Positions 8,044 to 16,704 of a stretch of DNA of 40,624 nucleotides are shown piece after piece. The stretch's first letter is position 1. Each line of letters starts with the position of its first letter. The notes beneath the pieces are model-generated. The model had not been told where the DNA came from. It made no database searches and saw only the letters and a program-made list of their open reading frames with translations. A program made the translations under genes and the position numbers. The stretch spans positions 1 through 40,624 of the forward strand of contig CAMVEB010000036.1 of NCBI GenBank assembly GCA_947166385.1, given 5' to 3'. The stretch is from an uncultured Clostridia bacterium. GTDB lineage: Bacteria > Bacillota > Clostridia > Christensenellales > Aristaeellaceae.

Positions 8044-8967
8044 TCACACCTTATCCGTCACTTTTTCGCCGAACAGGCCGGTCGGCTTCACGACGAGAAT
8101 AATGATCAGCAGGGCAAAGGAGAAAGCATCCGAAAACGTTGCCAGACCCAGCGGCGCGCTGATTACGCCCGCCTTGAACAGAATCACGTCCAGGCCCTTG
8201 ATGATATTCTCCATGATCCCGATGATAAACGCACCGATCACCGCCCCGGGAATCGAACCGATCCCGCCGAACACCGCCGCGACAAAAGCTTTCAGGCCCG
8301 GCATGGCGCCGGAAGTCTGGATGACCGTGGGATAATTGGTAAAAAACAGGATGGATCCGACACCGGCCAGGAAGGAACCGATGATAAAGGTCATCGAAAT
8401 GACGTTGTTGATCTTGATCCCCATCAGCTGGCTGGTTTCAAAATCCTTGGACACCGCTCGCATGGCCATCCCGATTTTTGTTTTGTTGATCAGCATCACC
8501 AGCGCGACCACCAGGATAATCACCAGGAACGGGGTAATCACCGTCACCACTTTTGTTTTGGCGGCACCGATCGCCACAGTATCGGATATTCCCGGGATCG
8601 TCGGGTACTGCTTGTTCAGACCGCCGGTGATATACAGAACCAGGTTCTGAAGCATATAGCTGACGCCGATGGCGGAAATCATAACGGACATCCGCGGGGC
8701 GGAACGCAACGGTCTGTAAGCTGCGCGCTCAATCAGGAATCCCACCGCCACGGTAATCAGCAGCACCAGCGGAATGCACAGCCAGAGCGGCAGGCCGGAA
8801 GCGGCGATATACACCATGATGATGCCCGCTACCATGAAAACATCCCCGTGAGCAAAGTTGATCAGGCGCAGGATGCCGTAAACCATCGTGTAGCCGATGG
8901 CAATCAGCGCATACTGCCCGCCGACGGAAATACCGGAAAGCAGATAAGGAAAGATGGTATCCCACAC
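8044..8967 (-). CDS. livH: Branched-chain amino acid ABC transporter permease LivH
   Basis: A 307-residue integral membrane permease with about eight hydrophobic segments. The family segments GYTMVYGILRLINFAHGDVF (residues about 26-45) and PGLKAFVAAVFGGIGSIPGA are clear. It pairs with LivM to form the translocation channel. The start is GTG with AGAGGAG ten bases upstream. A stem-loop separates it from livK, and livM follows closely. Confidence 0.92.
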   Translation of the reverse strand: MWDTIFPYLLSGISVGGQYALIAIGYTMVYGILRLINFAHGDVFMVAGIIMVYIAASGLPLWLCIPLVLLITVAVGFLIERAAYRPLRSAPRMSVMISAIGVSYMLQNLVLYITGGLNKQYPTIPGISDTVAIGAAKTKVVTVITPFLVIILVVALVMLINKTKIGMAMRAVSKDFETSQLMGIKINNVISMTFIIGSFLAGVGSILFFTNYPTVIQTSGAMPGLKAFVAAVFGGIGSIPGAVIGAFIIGIMENIIKGLDVILFKAGVISAPLGLATFSDAFSFALLIIILVVKPTGLFGEKVTDKV

Positions 8968-9009
8968 AGTCGGAACACTCCTCTACAGTCAAATCAGAAA
9001 ACATGAAAC

Positions 9010-9037
9010 GCGGCGGAGGCAAGGCTGTCTCCGCCGC
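9010..9037 (-). promoter_or_regulatory. Stem-loop between livK and livH
   Basis: A perfect 9-bp GC stem (GCGGCGGAG and complement, 10-base loop) lies just after the livK stop codon. On the transcribed strand it is followed by GTTTCATGTTTTCT. It may act as a leaky terminator or as a 3' stabiliser that keeps livK mRNA more abundant than the rest of the operon, a known arrangement for binding-protein genes. Confidence 0.6.
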
Positions 9038-9065
9038 ATGATAATCGGTCGGCCTGTTTCCGGGC

Positions 9066-10223
9066 TCAATCAACCGTCTGCTCCGTCACAAACTGCCATT
9101 CGCCGGTCTCGTTGTTAACGGTCTTGACGAAAGCGGAAGTGCGGACTGCGTCGCCGGTCTCATCAAACTTGATGTGGCCGGATACACCATCGATTTCAAC
9201 GGAAGGCAGCGCGGCCATCACCGCGGCGCCGTCAGTGGAGCCGGCAGCCTGCAGGGCAGCCAGGGCAACATAATATCCGTCATAACCCATCACGGACACA
9301 GCGGAAATCACGTCATTGCCACCGTTGTTGGTCATCATGTCAGGATTCTCGTTCAGCCAGGCTTTGAAGCCTTCGTCAAACTCGGCATTGGCACCTTCCT
9401 GATAGAAAGTGGTGATAACCACTTTGACGTTCGTTCCCTTATCGGCATCCGCCACGACGTTGGAGTCCAGCGTATCGCCGCCCAGGATCGCGATTTCCAG
9501 ACCCTGCGCAGAAGCCTGCTGGATGATCTGGGTGGAATAGGCGATGGACACTGGGCAGAAGAACACATCGGCATTGTAGCCGGTAGCATTGGTCAGGTAA
9601 GAGGTGAAGTCAGCCGTACCGGTGGGGAAGGAGTCAACGATGACCATGCCGCCCAGCGCTTCAAACGCCTGCTTGAAGTAGGTGATCAGGCCCTGGTCAT
9701 AGTCGTTGCCCAACTCGCCCAGGCAGTAAACCGTCGTCGCACCCAGTTCCTTGGAAGCGTAGTTCGCCAGAACCGTGCCCTGGAAGGGATCCAGGAAGCA
9801 TACGCGGAAGTAGTGGCTGTTGCCCGCGGTCACCTGCGGGTTGGTGCAGGTCAGGCCGATCGCGGGGATGTTGGCATCCTTGAAGTAGTCGGAACCGGCA
9901 ATAGATACGCCGGAACCGTAGGAGCCCAGCACCACGCTCACGTTCTCGGAAACCAGCTTCTGGGCAGCGGAAGGCGCCTTATCGGTAGAGGAGCCGTTAT
10001 CCGCCATCACCAGTTCAACCTTGTAGGTCGTTCCGCCGATTTCAACGGTAGGGGTCTTCGCGTTGGCGTACTGCACGCCCAAGGTCTCCTGCTTTCCGCC
10101 GGCGCCGGAGTCACCGGAAGCAGGTTCATACACGCCGATCTTGATCACGGGCAGATCATCCGCCACGGAGAAAGCGGGAACCAGCATCATCAGAGCCAGA
10201 ACCAGAGCAATCAATTTTTTCAT
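9066..10223 (-). CDS. livK: Branched-chain amino acid ABC transporter substrate-binding protein
   Basis: A 385-residue periplasmic-binding-fold protein of the LIV receptor family. After the signal peptide the mature part opens with IKIGVYEPASGDSGAGGKQ, the family start, and includes VLGSYGSGVSIAGSDYFKDA and the conserved GLTCTNPQVT, where bound amino acids are held. The signal peptide ends SVADD and has no Cys, so it is not a lipoprotein by sequence, which is unusual for a binding protein in a Gram-positive-type cell. AAGGAGG precedes the ATG. It is the first gene of the liv operon. Confidence 0.93.
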   Translation of the reverse strand: MKKLIALVLALMMLVPAFSVADDLPVIKIGVYEPASGDSGAGGKQETLGVQYANAKTPTVEIGGTTYKVELVMADNGSSTDKAPSAAQKLVSENVSVVLGSYGSGVSIAGSDYFKDANIPAIGLTCTNPQVTAGNSHYFRVCFLDPFQGTVLANYASKELGATTVYCLGELGNDYDQGLITYFKQAFEALGGMVIVDSFPTGTADFTSYLTNATGYNADVFFCPVSIAYSTQIIQQASAQGLEIAILGGDTLDSNVVADADKGTNVKVVITTFYQEGANAEFDEGFKAWLNENPDMMTNNGGNDVISAVSVMGYDGYYVALAALQAAGSTDGAAVMAALPSVEIDGVSGHIKFDETGDAVRTSAFVKTVNNETGEWQFVTEQTVD

Positions 10224-10272
10224 GTCTTTTTGCCTCCTTATACATCAAGCCGTTCAGGCTTTCAATAATCCA

Positions 10273-10301
10273 AGTGTATTCGTTCCTTTCATAAAAGACA
10301 A
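10273..10301 (-). promoter_or_regulatory. Possible liv operon promoter
   Basis: TTGTCT and TACACT, 17 bases apart, lie on the minus strand 50 bases upstream of livK. Each box matches consensus at four of six positions. A short inverted repeat, TGTTCT-gaa-AGAACA (10309-10323), sits just upstream and could be an operator or the end of the preceding transcript. Confidence 0.4.
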
Positions 10302-10338
10302 GGAAAACTGTTCTGAAAGAACAACAGAAAGACATTCC

Positions 10339-10590
10339 TCAGCCCTTCAGGCCCTGTTCCTGCCGTTCCATGTTCTCCACCACTATGTCGTAGATCTCGC
10401 CCAGCGTGGAGCAGTATTCCAGTACCTTCCAGGGTTCATTGGTATGGTAGTGGATCTTGATCAGCTCTTCATCGCCCACCGCCAGCAGACAGTCTCCCTT
10501 GAAATTGTTAGTGAAATAATCGTTGATGGCGTCCTCGTCCAGGTTTTCTCCCTCAATCAGCAGCTGCGTGTCGTATTTGAATTCCAGCAT
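10339..10590 (-). CDS. Small stand-alone FakA/DAK-like domain protein
   Basis: An 83-residue protein similar to the segment of FakA/YloV-type fatty acid kinases annotated Dak1_2. Visible matches are the pattern GDCLLAVGDEELIKIHYHTNEPWKVLEYCSTLGE (cited in two parts: GDCLLAVGDEELIKIHYHT and PWKVLEYCSTLGE, residues about 32-65) and the end VENMERQ. Here it stands alone, with no kinase domain attached. Relatives are often named 'kinase to dihydroxyacetone kinase', which is misleading since no catalytic domain is present. The frame starts at GTG 10599, but GGAAGGAG overlaps it and suits the ATG at 10590. It follows polA by 73 bases, probably in one transcript. Confidence 0.75.
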   Translation of the reverse strand: MLEFKYDTQLLIEGENLDEDAINDYFTNNFKGDCLLAVGDEELIKIHYHTNEPWKVLEYCSTLGEIYDIVVENMERQEQGLKG

Positions 10591-10663
10591 ACCCTTCACT
10601 CCTTCCGTTCCTTTGAAAAATCGCGGTTACTGTACCATTTTCCCGCAAAAAAGTCAATTTCTG

Positions 10664-13246
10664 TTATTTCGCCTCGGCCCAGTTCTGCCCCCGGTGCACC
10701 TCCGCCACCAGCGGAACCTGCAGTTCCGCGGCTTCTTCCATTGCTTTCCGGAGGATATCCGCTGCCTGCTCCACTTCCTCCGGCGGACATTCAAGCAGCA
10801 GTTCATCGTGCACCTGCAGGATCATCCGGCTCCGGAGCCCTGCCTCCCGCAGTGCCCGGTCCACCCGGACCATCGCCAGCTTGATGATGTCCGCCGCTGT
10901 CCCCTGCACCGGGGTGTTCATGGCCGCACGTTTGCCGAATTCCCGGATCGGTGCTTTCGGGCTCTGCAGCTCCGGCAGATAACGGCGCCGCCCCATCATC
11001 GTCCGTGCATAACCCAACCGGATGCCTTCCGACGCACTCTCGTCCATGAACCGTTTGACTCCCGGATACTTCTCGAAGTATTTCGCAATGAATTCTCCGG
11101 CTTCCCGACGGCTGACCCCGGTGTTCCGGCTCAGGCCGAACCCGCTGATCCCGTAGATCAGGCCGAAATTCACCGCCTTAGCCCGGCTGCGCAGTTCCGG
11201 AGTGACCCATTCCGGCGGTACATCAAAGATCTCGCTGGCTGTCCGCGCATGAATATCCTCTCCCTTGCGGAACGCGTCAATCATCGCCGGATCCCCGGAA
11301 AAATGCGCCATCAGCCGCAGTTCAATCTGGCTGTAGTCCGCATCCAGCAGCACCCAGCCCTCCTTTGGCAGGAAAGCCTGTCGAATTTCCCGCCCTTCCT
11401 CCGTCCGAACAGGAATATTCTGCAGGTTGGGCTCTGAGGAGGAAATCCGACCTGTCGCCGTTCCAGTCTGATCAAAAGTGGAATGTACCCGTCCTTCCCG
11501 GTCCACCAGCGGCAACAGCCCTTCCACATACGTCCCGTTCAGTTTTGTCAGCTGGCGGTAGCGCAGCAGCGGCTCAATCATCTCCGGCGCATCCCACCGC
11601 AAACCTTCCAGCACTTCCGCCGAGGTGGAATATCCCTTGCTCGTTTTCTTCCCGTGGGGCAGATTCATCCGTTCAAACAGCACTTCGCCCAGCTGCTGCG
11701 GACTGTTCAGATTGAAGGAATACCCGCCCGCCGCCGCGATCACTTCCGCCCGCCGCTGTTCAATCTCCGCGGCATATTTGTTCCCAAGTTCCCGCAGAAA
11801 ACCGGTATCCACCGTGAATCCTGCCTTCTCCATCCGGAACAGGACAAAGCTCAGAGGCATTTCCACCTCATTCATCAGCCGCGTCATCCCATCCGCTTCC
11901 ACCTGTGCCCGCTGCCATGCCTGCAGGGAGCACAGCGTTGCCGCATCCTCCGGCATCTCCGGACACAGAGCTCTCAGGGAGTAGCTCTTTTCCTGGGGAT
12001 TCAGCAGGTAGGCCCCAAGCATCGTATCCCATCGGAAATGATCCGGCAGCGACGCTCCGGCCCGGTCCAGCCGATGCAGCCAAGCCTTTCCGTCATGTAT
12101 CGCGGCGTTGCCCTCCCGGATTGCTTCTCCCAGAACGCGCAGCACTTCCGTCGGATCCATCCCGGGTGTCAGCAGATCACCGCCCAGAGCGATTACGGCC
12201 TTCCGGCCGCTCTCCGTCGCCAGACTGATTGTCATCTCATCCATCCACAGACACAGGGGCTCATCCTTTTCTCCGGCTTCCCGCGTCCACGCGCGGATCG
12301 CCTCCGTCGTTTCCAGATGTTCCGTTTCCCCGAATGCGATGGATTTCATCGCCGGACGGTCTGATTTTTTCCCGGATTCCGCCGCAGAACCGGCCTCACT
12401 TTCCAGCCTTTTGATCAGGCTGAACAGCTTCAGTTTTCTCAGAGCGGGAATTCCTTTTTTCAGATCCGGCATCGCGCAGGCACTCAGGCTGAATTCCACC
12501 GGCGCATCCCGCCTGATCGTCGCCAGTTCCTTGCAAAACCGTGCCTGATCCGCCCACTGCGCCAGCTTTTCTCCCAGCTTTCCCCTGACATTCCCGGCAT
12601 TCTCCAGCACTTTTTCCAGCGTTCCGTATTCCTGCAGCAGTTTCACCGCTGTTTTGTCGCCGACGCCGGGCACCCCGGGAATATTGTCACTGAAATCCCC
12701 CGCCAGTCCCTTCCAGTCTGTTACCTGGGCCGGGGTAAATCCGTATTCCTCATATACCTTCGAAGGTGTGAACCGGATCGTTTCAGAAATTCCTTTCCGG
12801 GTAAACATCAGCTCTGTCGCTCCGCCGACCAGCTGCAGGGCATCCCGGTCCCCTGTCAGCAGCAGAGGCGCCACCCCTGCTTCCTCGCCTTTCAGCGACA
12901 GCGTCCCCAGCAGATCATCCGCTTCCCATCCCTGCAGGGAATACCGGCGGATACCCAGATCGTCCAGCAGCTGCAGGATCGTGCCGAACTGCTGCCGCAG
13001 CTCCGGCGGCGTTTCATTGCGCCCGGCCTTGTAGTCAGCATATACCGTATGCCGGAAGGTCGGCCCATGCTCGTCAAAGCACACGGCCACATACTGTACA
13101 TTTTCCTCCCGGACAACTTTCATCAGCATGTTCAGAAATCCGTAAATCGCATTGGTATAGATCCCGTCCGCATCCATCAGCGGCAGGGCATGATAAGCCC
13201 GGTGCATCAGGCTGTTTCCATCCACCAGCAGAAATGTGTCCTTCAT
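10664..13246 (-). CDS. polA: DNA polymerase I
   Basis: An 860-residue family A polymerase used in repair and Okazaki-fragment processing. Residues about 1-290 form the 5'-3' exonuclease (LLVDGNSLMHRAYHA, VCFDEHGPTFRH, WEADDLLGTL, GDRDALQL). The middle (about 300-470) is the 3'-5' exonuclease fold, but the DEDD acidic residues are not recognisable, so proofreading is likely lost, as in many Bacillota. The polymerase domain has motif A DADYSQIELRLMAH (about 634), motif B RAKAVNFGLIYGISGFGL and motif C QVHDELLLE (about 814). A consensus-like promoter lies upstream, divergent from rimO. The ATG at 13246 has a short-spaced GGAG. Confidence 0.97.
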   Translation of the reverse strand: MKDTFLLVDGNSLMHRAYHALPLMDADGIYTNAIYGFLNMLMKVVREENVQYVAVCFDEHGPTFRHTVYADYKAGRNETPPELRQQFGTILQLLDDLGIRRYSLQGWEADDLLGTLSLKGEEAGVAPLLLTGDRDALQLVGGATELMFTRKGISETIRFTPSKVYEEYGFTPAQVTDWKGLAGDFSDNIPGVPGVGDKTAVKLLQEYGTLEKVLENAGNVRGKLGEKLAQWADQARFCKELATIRRDAPVEFSLSACAMPDLKKGIPALRKLKLFSLIKRLESEAGSAAESGKKSDRPAMKSIAFGETEHLETTEAIRAWTREAGEKDEPLCLWMDEMTISLATESGRKAVIALGGDLLTPGMDPTEVLRVLGEAIREGNAAIHDGKAWLHRLDRAGASLPDHFRWDTMLGAYLLNPQEKSYSLRALCPEMPEDAATLCSLQAWQRAQVEADGMTRLMNEVEMPLSFVLFRMEKAGFTVDTGFLRELGNKYAAEIEQRRAEVIAAAGGYSFNLNSPQQLGEVLFERMNLPHGKKTSKGYSTSAEVLEGLRWDAPEMIEPLLRYRQLTKLNGTYVEGLLPLVDREGRVHSTFDQTGTATGRISSSEPNLQNIPVRTEEGREIRQAFLPKEGWVLLDADYSQIELRLMAHFSGDPAMIDAFRKGEDIHARTASEIFDVPPEWVTPELRSRAKAVNFGLIYGISGFGLSRNTGVSRREAGEFIAKYFEKYPGVKRFMDESASEGIRLGYARTMMGRRRYLPELQSPKAPIREFGKRAAMNTPVQGTAADIIKLAMVRVDRALREAGLRSRMILQVHDELLLECPPEEVEQAADILRKAMEEAAELQVPLVAEVHRGQNWAEAK

Positions 13247-13273
13247 CTTCTCCGATGCCTCACTTTCACCGCT

Positions 13274-13303
13274 ATTATATAGGAAATCTCTCTTTTCTGT
13301 CCA
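13274..13303 (-). promoter_or_regulatory. polA promoter
   Basis: On the minus strand TGGACA and a perfect TATAAT are 18 bases apart, with the -10 box 28 bases before the polA start codon. Confidence 0.7.
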
Positions 13304-13306
13304 TTC

Positions 13307-13335
13307 TTTTCAAATCCGCGAAATTATGGTATACT
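13307..13335 (+). promoter_or_regulatory. rimO-pgsA promoter
   Basis: TTTTCA and TATACT lie 17 bases apart on the plus strand, 47 bases before the rimO start. The polA promoter is divergent and only a few bases away. Confidence 0.6.
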
Positions 13336-13381
13336 GCTTCAACGAAAATATCCGGTCTCCGCCGGAAAGGAGCGTACATCC

Positions 13382-14698
13382 GTGGCATATTCCGTAGGCG
13401 TGATTTCTCTCGGCTGCAATAAAAACCGTGTAGATACGGAAACGGCCCTGGGCCTGCTACAGGACAGGGGATATGTGTTTACGCCCGATCCGCAGGAAGC
13501 GGATATTCTCCTGGTCAATACCTGCGGGTTCATTGAATCCGCCAGGGAAGAATCCATCAATACCATTCTGGAAATGGCACAATATAAGGAAACCGGCCGC
13601 TGCCGCCTCCTGGTGGTGACCGGATGCCTTGCCCAGCGCTATGAGGAATCTCTCCTGCAGGAGATCCCCGAAATCGATATTCTTCTCGGTGTGAATCAGT
13701 ACAGCTCCCTGCCGGATGCAATTGACCAGGCTCTTACCGGTCAGCGCCCCAGCCTCTGCCGTGATGATTACTCCTATTTTGAGCATCGCCGTGTGCTGAC
13801 TACTCCAGCCTGGTCCGCCTATGTGCGTATCGGCGAGGGTTGTTCCAACCGCTGCACCTTCTGTGCCATTCCCCTGATCCGGGGGCCTTACCGAAGCCGC
13901 GACGAAGAACATATTCTCCGGGAAATCCGGGATCTGGCATCTTCCGGTGTCCGGGAGCATATTCTTGTCGCCCAGGATACCACCCGCTACGGTACAGAAT
14001 CCGGCGGGCATACCACCCTTCCAACCCTGATGCGAAAAGCGGCAGAAACGGAAGGTGTCGACTGGCTGCGCGTGCTGTACTGCTATCCGGATGAAACAAA
14101 CGACGAATTGCTTGATGTGCTGGCCGATCACCCAAAGGTCTGTCCCTATCTCGATATTCCCGTCCAGCATATTAACGCGGATCTGCTCCGCCGCATGCAC
14201 CGGCGCGGAACCCGGGAAGATATTCTCCGCTGTGTCCGCGGCGCCCGCAGCCGCGGCCTGACTCTCCGGACAACGCTGATTGTCGGTTTTCCCGGGGAAA
14301 CCGAAGATCAGTTCCGGGAGCTGCTGGATTTTGTGGAAGAAGCAGAATTTGACCGTCTTGGAGCTTTTGCCTATTCGCCGGAAGAGGATACACCCGCTGC
14401 CCGTATGCCGAACCAGGTACCGGAAGAAGTCAAACTGGAACGGTTTGACCGCCTGATGACCCTGCAGAGGAAGATATCCCGCCGCCGCAATGAGCTGCGC
14501 GTTTCCACCGTGGAACAGGTACTGGTTACGGATGTCGGACAGGACGGCTTCTGTCTTGGCCGTTCCATGCGTGAAGCACCGGAAACGGACGGAGAAATCC
14601 TTGTACGCTGCGGCCCGGCCGTTCCGCAGCCCGGACAGTTCATCCCGGTCCGGATTATCGGAGCCGATGATTATGATCTGAAGGGGGAAATGCTGTGA
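13382..14698 (+). CDS. rimO: Ribosomal protein S12 methylthiotransferase RimO
   Basis: A 438-residue radical-SAM methylthiotransferase that modifies an Asp of ribosomal protein S12. The N-terminal UPF0004 domain has its three cluster cysteines in SLGCNKNRVDTE (Cys 12), VNTCGFIESA and VTGCLAQRY. The radical-SAM motif IGEGCSNRCTFCAIPLIRG (CxxxCxxC) follows near residue 155, and YLDIPVQHINADLLRRMHR is the conserved central motif. The C-terminal 65 residues look like a TRAM domain. RimO rather than MiaB is favoured by the SLGCNKNRVD start and the short length. The start is GTG with GGAAAGGAG upstream. It overlaps pgsA by four bases, the classic rimO-pgsA pair of Bacillota. Confidence 0.93.
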   Translation: MAYSVGVISLGCNKNRVDTETALGLLQDRGYVFTPDPQEADILLVNTCGFIESAREESINTILEMAQYKETGRCRLLVVTGCLAQRYEESLLQEIPEIDILLGVNQYSSLPDAIDQALTGQRPSLCRDDYSYFEHRRVLTTPAWSAYVRIGEGCSNRCTFCAIPLIRGPYRSRDEEHILREIRDLASSGVREHILVAQDTTRYGTESGGHTTLPTLMRKAAETEGVDWLRVLYCYPDETNDELLDVLADHPKVCPYLDIPVQHINADLLRRMHRRGTREDILRCVRGARSRGLTLRTTLIVGFPGETEDQFRELLDFVEEAEFDRLGAFAYSPEEDTPAARMPNQVPEEVKLERFDRLMTLQRKISRRRNELRVSTVEQVLVTDVGQDGFCLGRSMREAPETDGEILVRCGPAVPQPGQFIPVRIIGADDYDLKGEML

Positions 14699-15228
14699 AT
14701 CTTCCGAATAAACTCAGTATCATCCGGGTTCTCTGTATCCCGGTCATTGTCACCCTGCTTTACCTGAACGACCGGAACTGCCAGATTGCCGCCGGTATCC
14801 TGTTTATCCTGGCTTCCCTGACAGATCTGCTGGACGGCCATATAGCCCGCAAATATAACCTGATTACCGATTTCGGCAAGTTTATCGATCCTGTTGCCGA
14901 TAAACTCCTGGTACTGACAACGCTGATCATGCTGGTTCGCGGCGGACTGATGGAAGCCTGGGTCGTCATACTGATCCTCTGCAGGGAGCTGGCGGTGGAC
15001 GGATTGCGCATGGTCGCCGTCGGACAGGGAAAAGTGATTGCCGCCGGACCGCTCGGAAAATGGAAAACCACTTTCCAGATGATCACGATCGTCTGTATCA
15101 TCCTGCTCAACCAGGGATGTTTCTCTGTCTGGTACACCGCTATTCTGACAGGGACTTCTGTGGCACTGACGCTGCTTTCCGCTGTGGATTATTTTGTGAA
15201 GAACCGTTCTGTCTTTTCGACAAAATAA
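14695..15228 (+). CDS. pgsA: CDP-diacylglycerol-glycerol-3-phosphate 3-phosphatidyltransferase
   Basis: A 177-residue membrane enzyme making phosphatidylglycerol phosphate, the first step to phosphatidylglycerol and cardiolipin. The CDP-alcohol phosphotransferase motif D-G-x2-A-R-x8-G-x3-D-x3-D is present as DGHIARKYNLITDFGKFIDP with VAD following (about residues 44-66). Four or five hydrophobic segments are visible. The GTG start overlaps the rimO stop codon. It occupies the position just upstream of the DnaA-box region and dnaN where dnaA normally sits. Confidence 0.93.
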   Translation: MNLPNKLSIIRVLCIPVIVTLLYLNDRNCQIAAGILFILASLTDLLDGHIARKYNLITDFGKFIDPVADKLLVLTTLIMLVRGGLMEAWVVILILCRELAVDGLRMVAVGQGKVIAAGPLGKWKTTFQMITIVCIILLNQGCFSVWYTAILTGTSVALTLLSAVDYFVKNRSVFSTK

Positions 15229-15237
15229 GCGTTTGCG

Positions 15238-15500
15238 GTTTCCACAGGAGAGTTTTCCACAGGCTGTTAATTCCTTGCATTCTGTGGATCATTTAGTTCC
15301 CGCTTTCCCAAATAAGGACCCATTATCCGTCAGAAACCAACGAATTTCTCCCACTGATCCACTCCCTGATACCGGAAAAAGAAGGATTTTATCTTTTCCG
15401 CATGGAATATCTACAGTCGGACTGGAATTATCCACATTTTTTCCACAATCAGAAAAGAGCTTTCGCTCCTGATTTTCCTTTGTCCTGTACGTTTTCCACA
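15238..15500. other. oriC: DnaA-box cluster A, candidate origin element upstream of dnaN
   Basis: The 360-base gap between pgsA and dnaN holds one perfect DnaA box (TTATCCACA, 15428-15436) and several one-mismatch boxes: 15253-15261, 15283-15291 (reverse), 15439-15447, 15492-15500; a weaker GTTTCCACA is at 15238. To the right is an AT-rich stretch (about 15528-15555). The boxes and AT tract have the layout of a replication origin with an unwinding element next to dnaN. Firm evidence would be a GC-skew switch or initiation mapping. Confidence 0.7.
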
Positions 15501-15513
15501 GAATTCACAATCA

Positions 15514-15555
15514 CTACTACGATGATGATTATATATTTATGTAAATTAAAATGAA
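15514..15555. other. Possible DnaA-trio and AT-rich unwinding element
   Basis: Next to the last DnaA box, the complement of CTACTAC reads 3'-GATGATG-5', two trios of the kind described in Bacillus as DnaA-trio elements. It is followed by GATGATGATT and a nearly pure A/T run up to the dnaN ribosome-binding site. The trio count is low and no GC-rich spacer is present, so this is tentative. Confidence 0.35.
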
Positions 15556-15588
15556 TACCGCTTTGCGCGGCGAAAGAGGTTGAATCGA

Positions 15589-16704
15589 ATGATCTTCTCC
15601 ATGAACTCCCAGGACCTTCTCGAAGGACTCAATACGGTGACCCGGGCACTTTCCGCCCGTCCCTCCAAGCAGATTCTGGAAGGTATCCTGATTACCGCTG
15701 AAAATGATCGGGTACAGATGACCTGTTCCGACGGTGCGCTTGTGATTGAATATACAAATGCCGCTTCCATCAAGGAAGAGGGAGAAGTAGTCCTTCCCGG
15801 CAAACTGTTTACAGAGCTCATCCGAAAGATGCCGGACGGAATGGTGAATATTTCTGTATCCGATCAGCGGACTGCTACGATTCGCTGCATGAAAAACCGC
15901 AGCAATCTGGCGGTTATGAATGCCGATGAATATCCGGAAATCCAGTTGATGCAGACCGGTACCTCTGTCAAGATTCCGCAGAATAAGCTGCGGGATATGA
16001 TTTCCAGGGTTGTATTTGCGATTGCGACGGATGAAAGCCGTCAGATTCTGACAGGATCCCTGTTGGAAGTCAGCCGGAATGAAGCGCGCCTAGTTGCGCT
16101 GGACGGATTCCGTCTTGCAATGCAGAAGATTTTTCAGCCTTTTGAACTACCGGAAGGAACAGATGTGGTAAAAGCCATTATTCCCGGAAAGGTTCTCAAT
16201 GAGCTTTCAAGAATTCTTCCGGATGATGAGGCATTCTGTACGATGCTCTTTGACAAAAACAGAATGCAATGCACCTTCGGAAATATACGCCTGACCAGCG
16301 GTCTGCTTGCAGGAGAATATATCGATTACCGCCGCATTCTGCCCTCTGACTTCAAAACAGAAGCCAGGGCGAACCGAATCAGTGTGCAGGACGCGATTGA
16401 CCGGGCCAGTCTGATGGCACGAGAAGGAAAGAACAATCTGATCAAGATGAGTTTCCGCGACGGAATTCTGAAAATCACTTCCAACGCGGAACTCGGTGAT
16501 GTAGAGGAAGAGATGGACGCTTCCCTGAACGGCGACCCAATTGATATTGCTTTCAATGCCCGGTATATTACGGATATCATCCGCAATGTTTCGGACGATT
16601 TCCTGTGTATGAAGTTTAATTCCAATGTTTCTCCCTGTGTGGTGGTTCCGGAAAACGGGGATGACTTTATTTATCTGATTTTGCCGGTTCGTGTGTTCCA
16701 GTAA
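15589..16704 (+). CDS. dnaN: DNA polymerase III sliding clamp (beta subunit)
   Basis: The 371-residue beta clamp, normal length, a ring-forming dimer that tethers the replicative polymerase to DNA. The start MIFSMNSQDLLEGLNTVTRA and the segment RPSKQILEGILI are family features, as are LVALDGFRLAM near residue 170 and the end YLILPVRVFQ, which forms part of the clamp's protein-binding surface. The frame is open from TTG at 15580, but homologues start at the ATG at 15589, with GAAAGAGG nine bases upstream. The stop codon overlaps the recF start. The AT-rich DNA upstream is probably both origin and promoter. Confidence 0.97.
   Translation: MIFSMNSQDLLEGLNTVTRALSARPSKQILEGILITAENDRVQMTCSDGALVIEYTNAASIKEEGEVVLPGKLFTELIRKMPDGMVNISVSDQRTATIRCMKNRSNLAVMNADEYPEIQLMQTGTSVKIPQNKLRDMISRVVFAIATDESRQILTGSLLEVSRNEARLVALDGFRLAMQKIFQPFELPEGTDVVKAIIPGKVLNELSRILPDDEAFCTMLFDKNRMQCTFGNIRLTSGLLAGEYIDYRRILPSDFKTEARANRISVQDAIDRASLMAREGKNNLIKMSFRDGILKITSNAELGDVEEEMDASLNGDPIDIAFNARYITDIIRNVSDDFLCMKFNSNVSPCVVVPENGDDFIYLILPVRVFQ

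Noticed and set aside
14282..14300. Palindromic TTTTCCCGGGGAAA-type sequence in rimO
   Set aside because: It lies in conserved coding sequence (IVGFPGETE) and is explained by codon choice.
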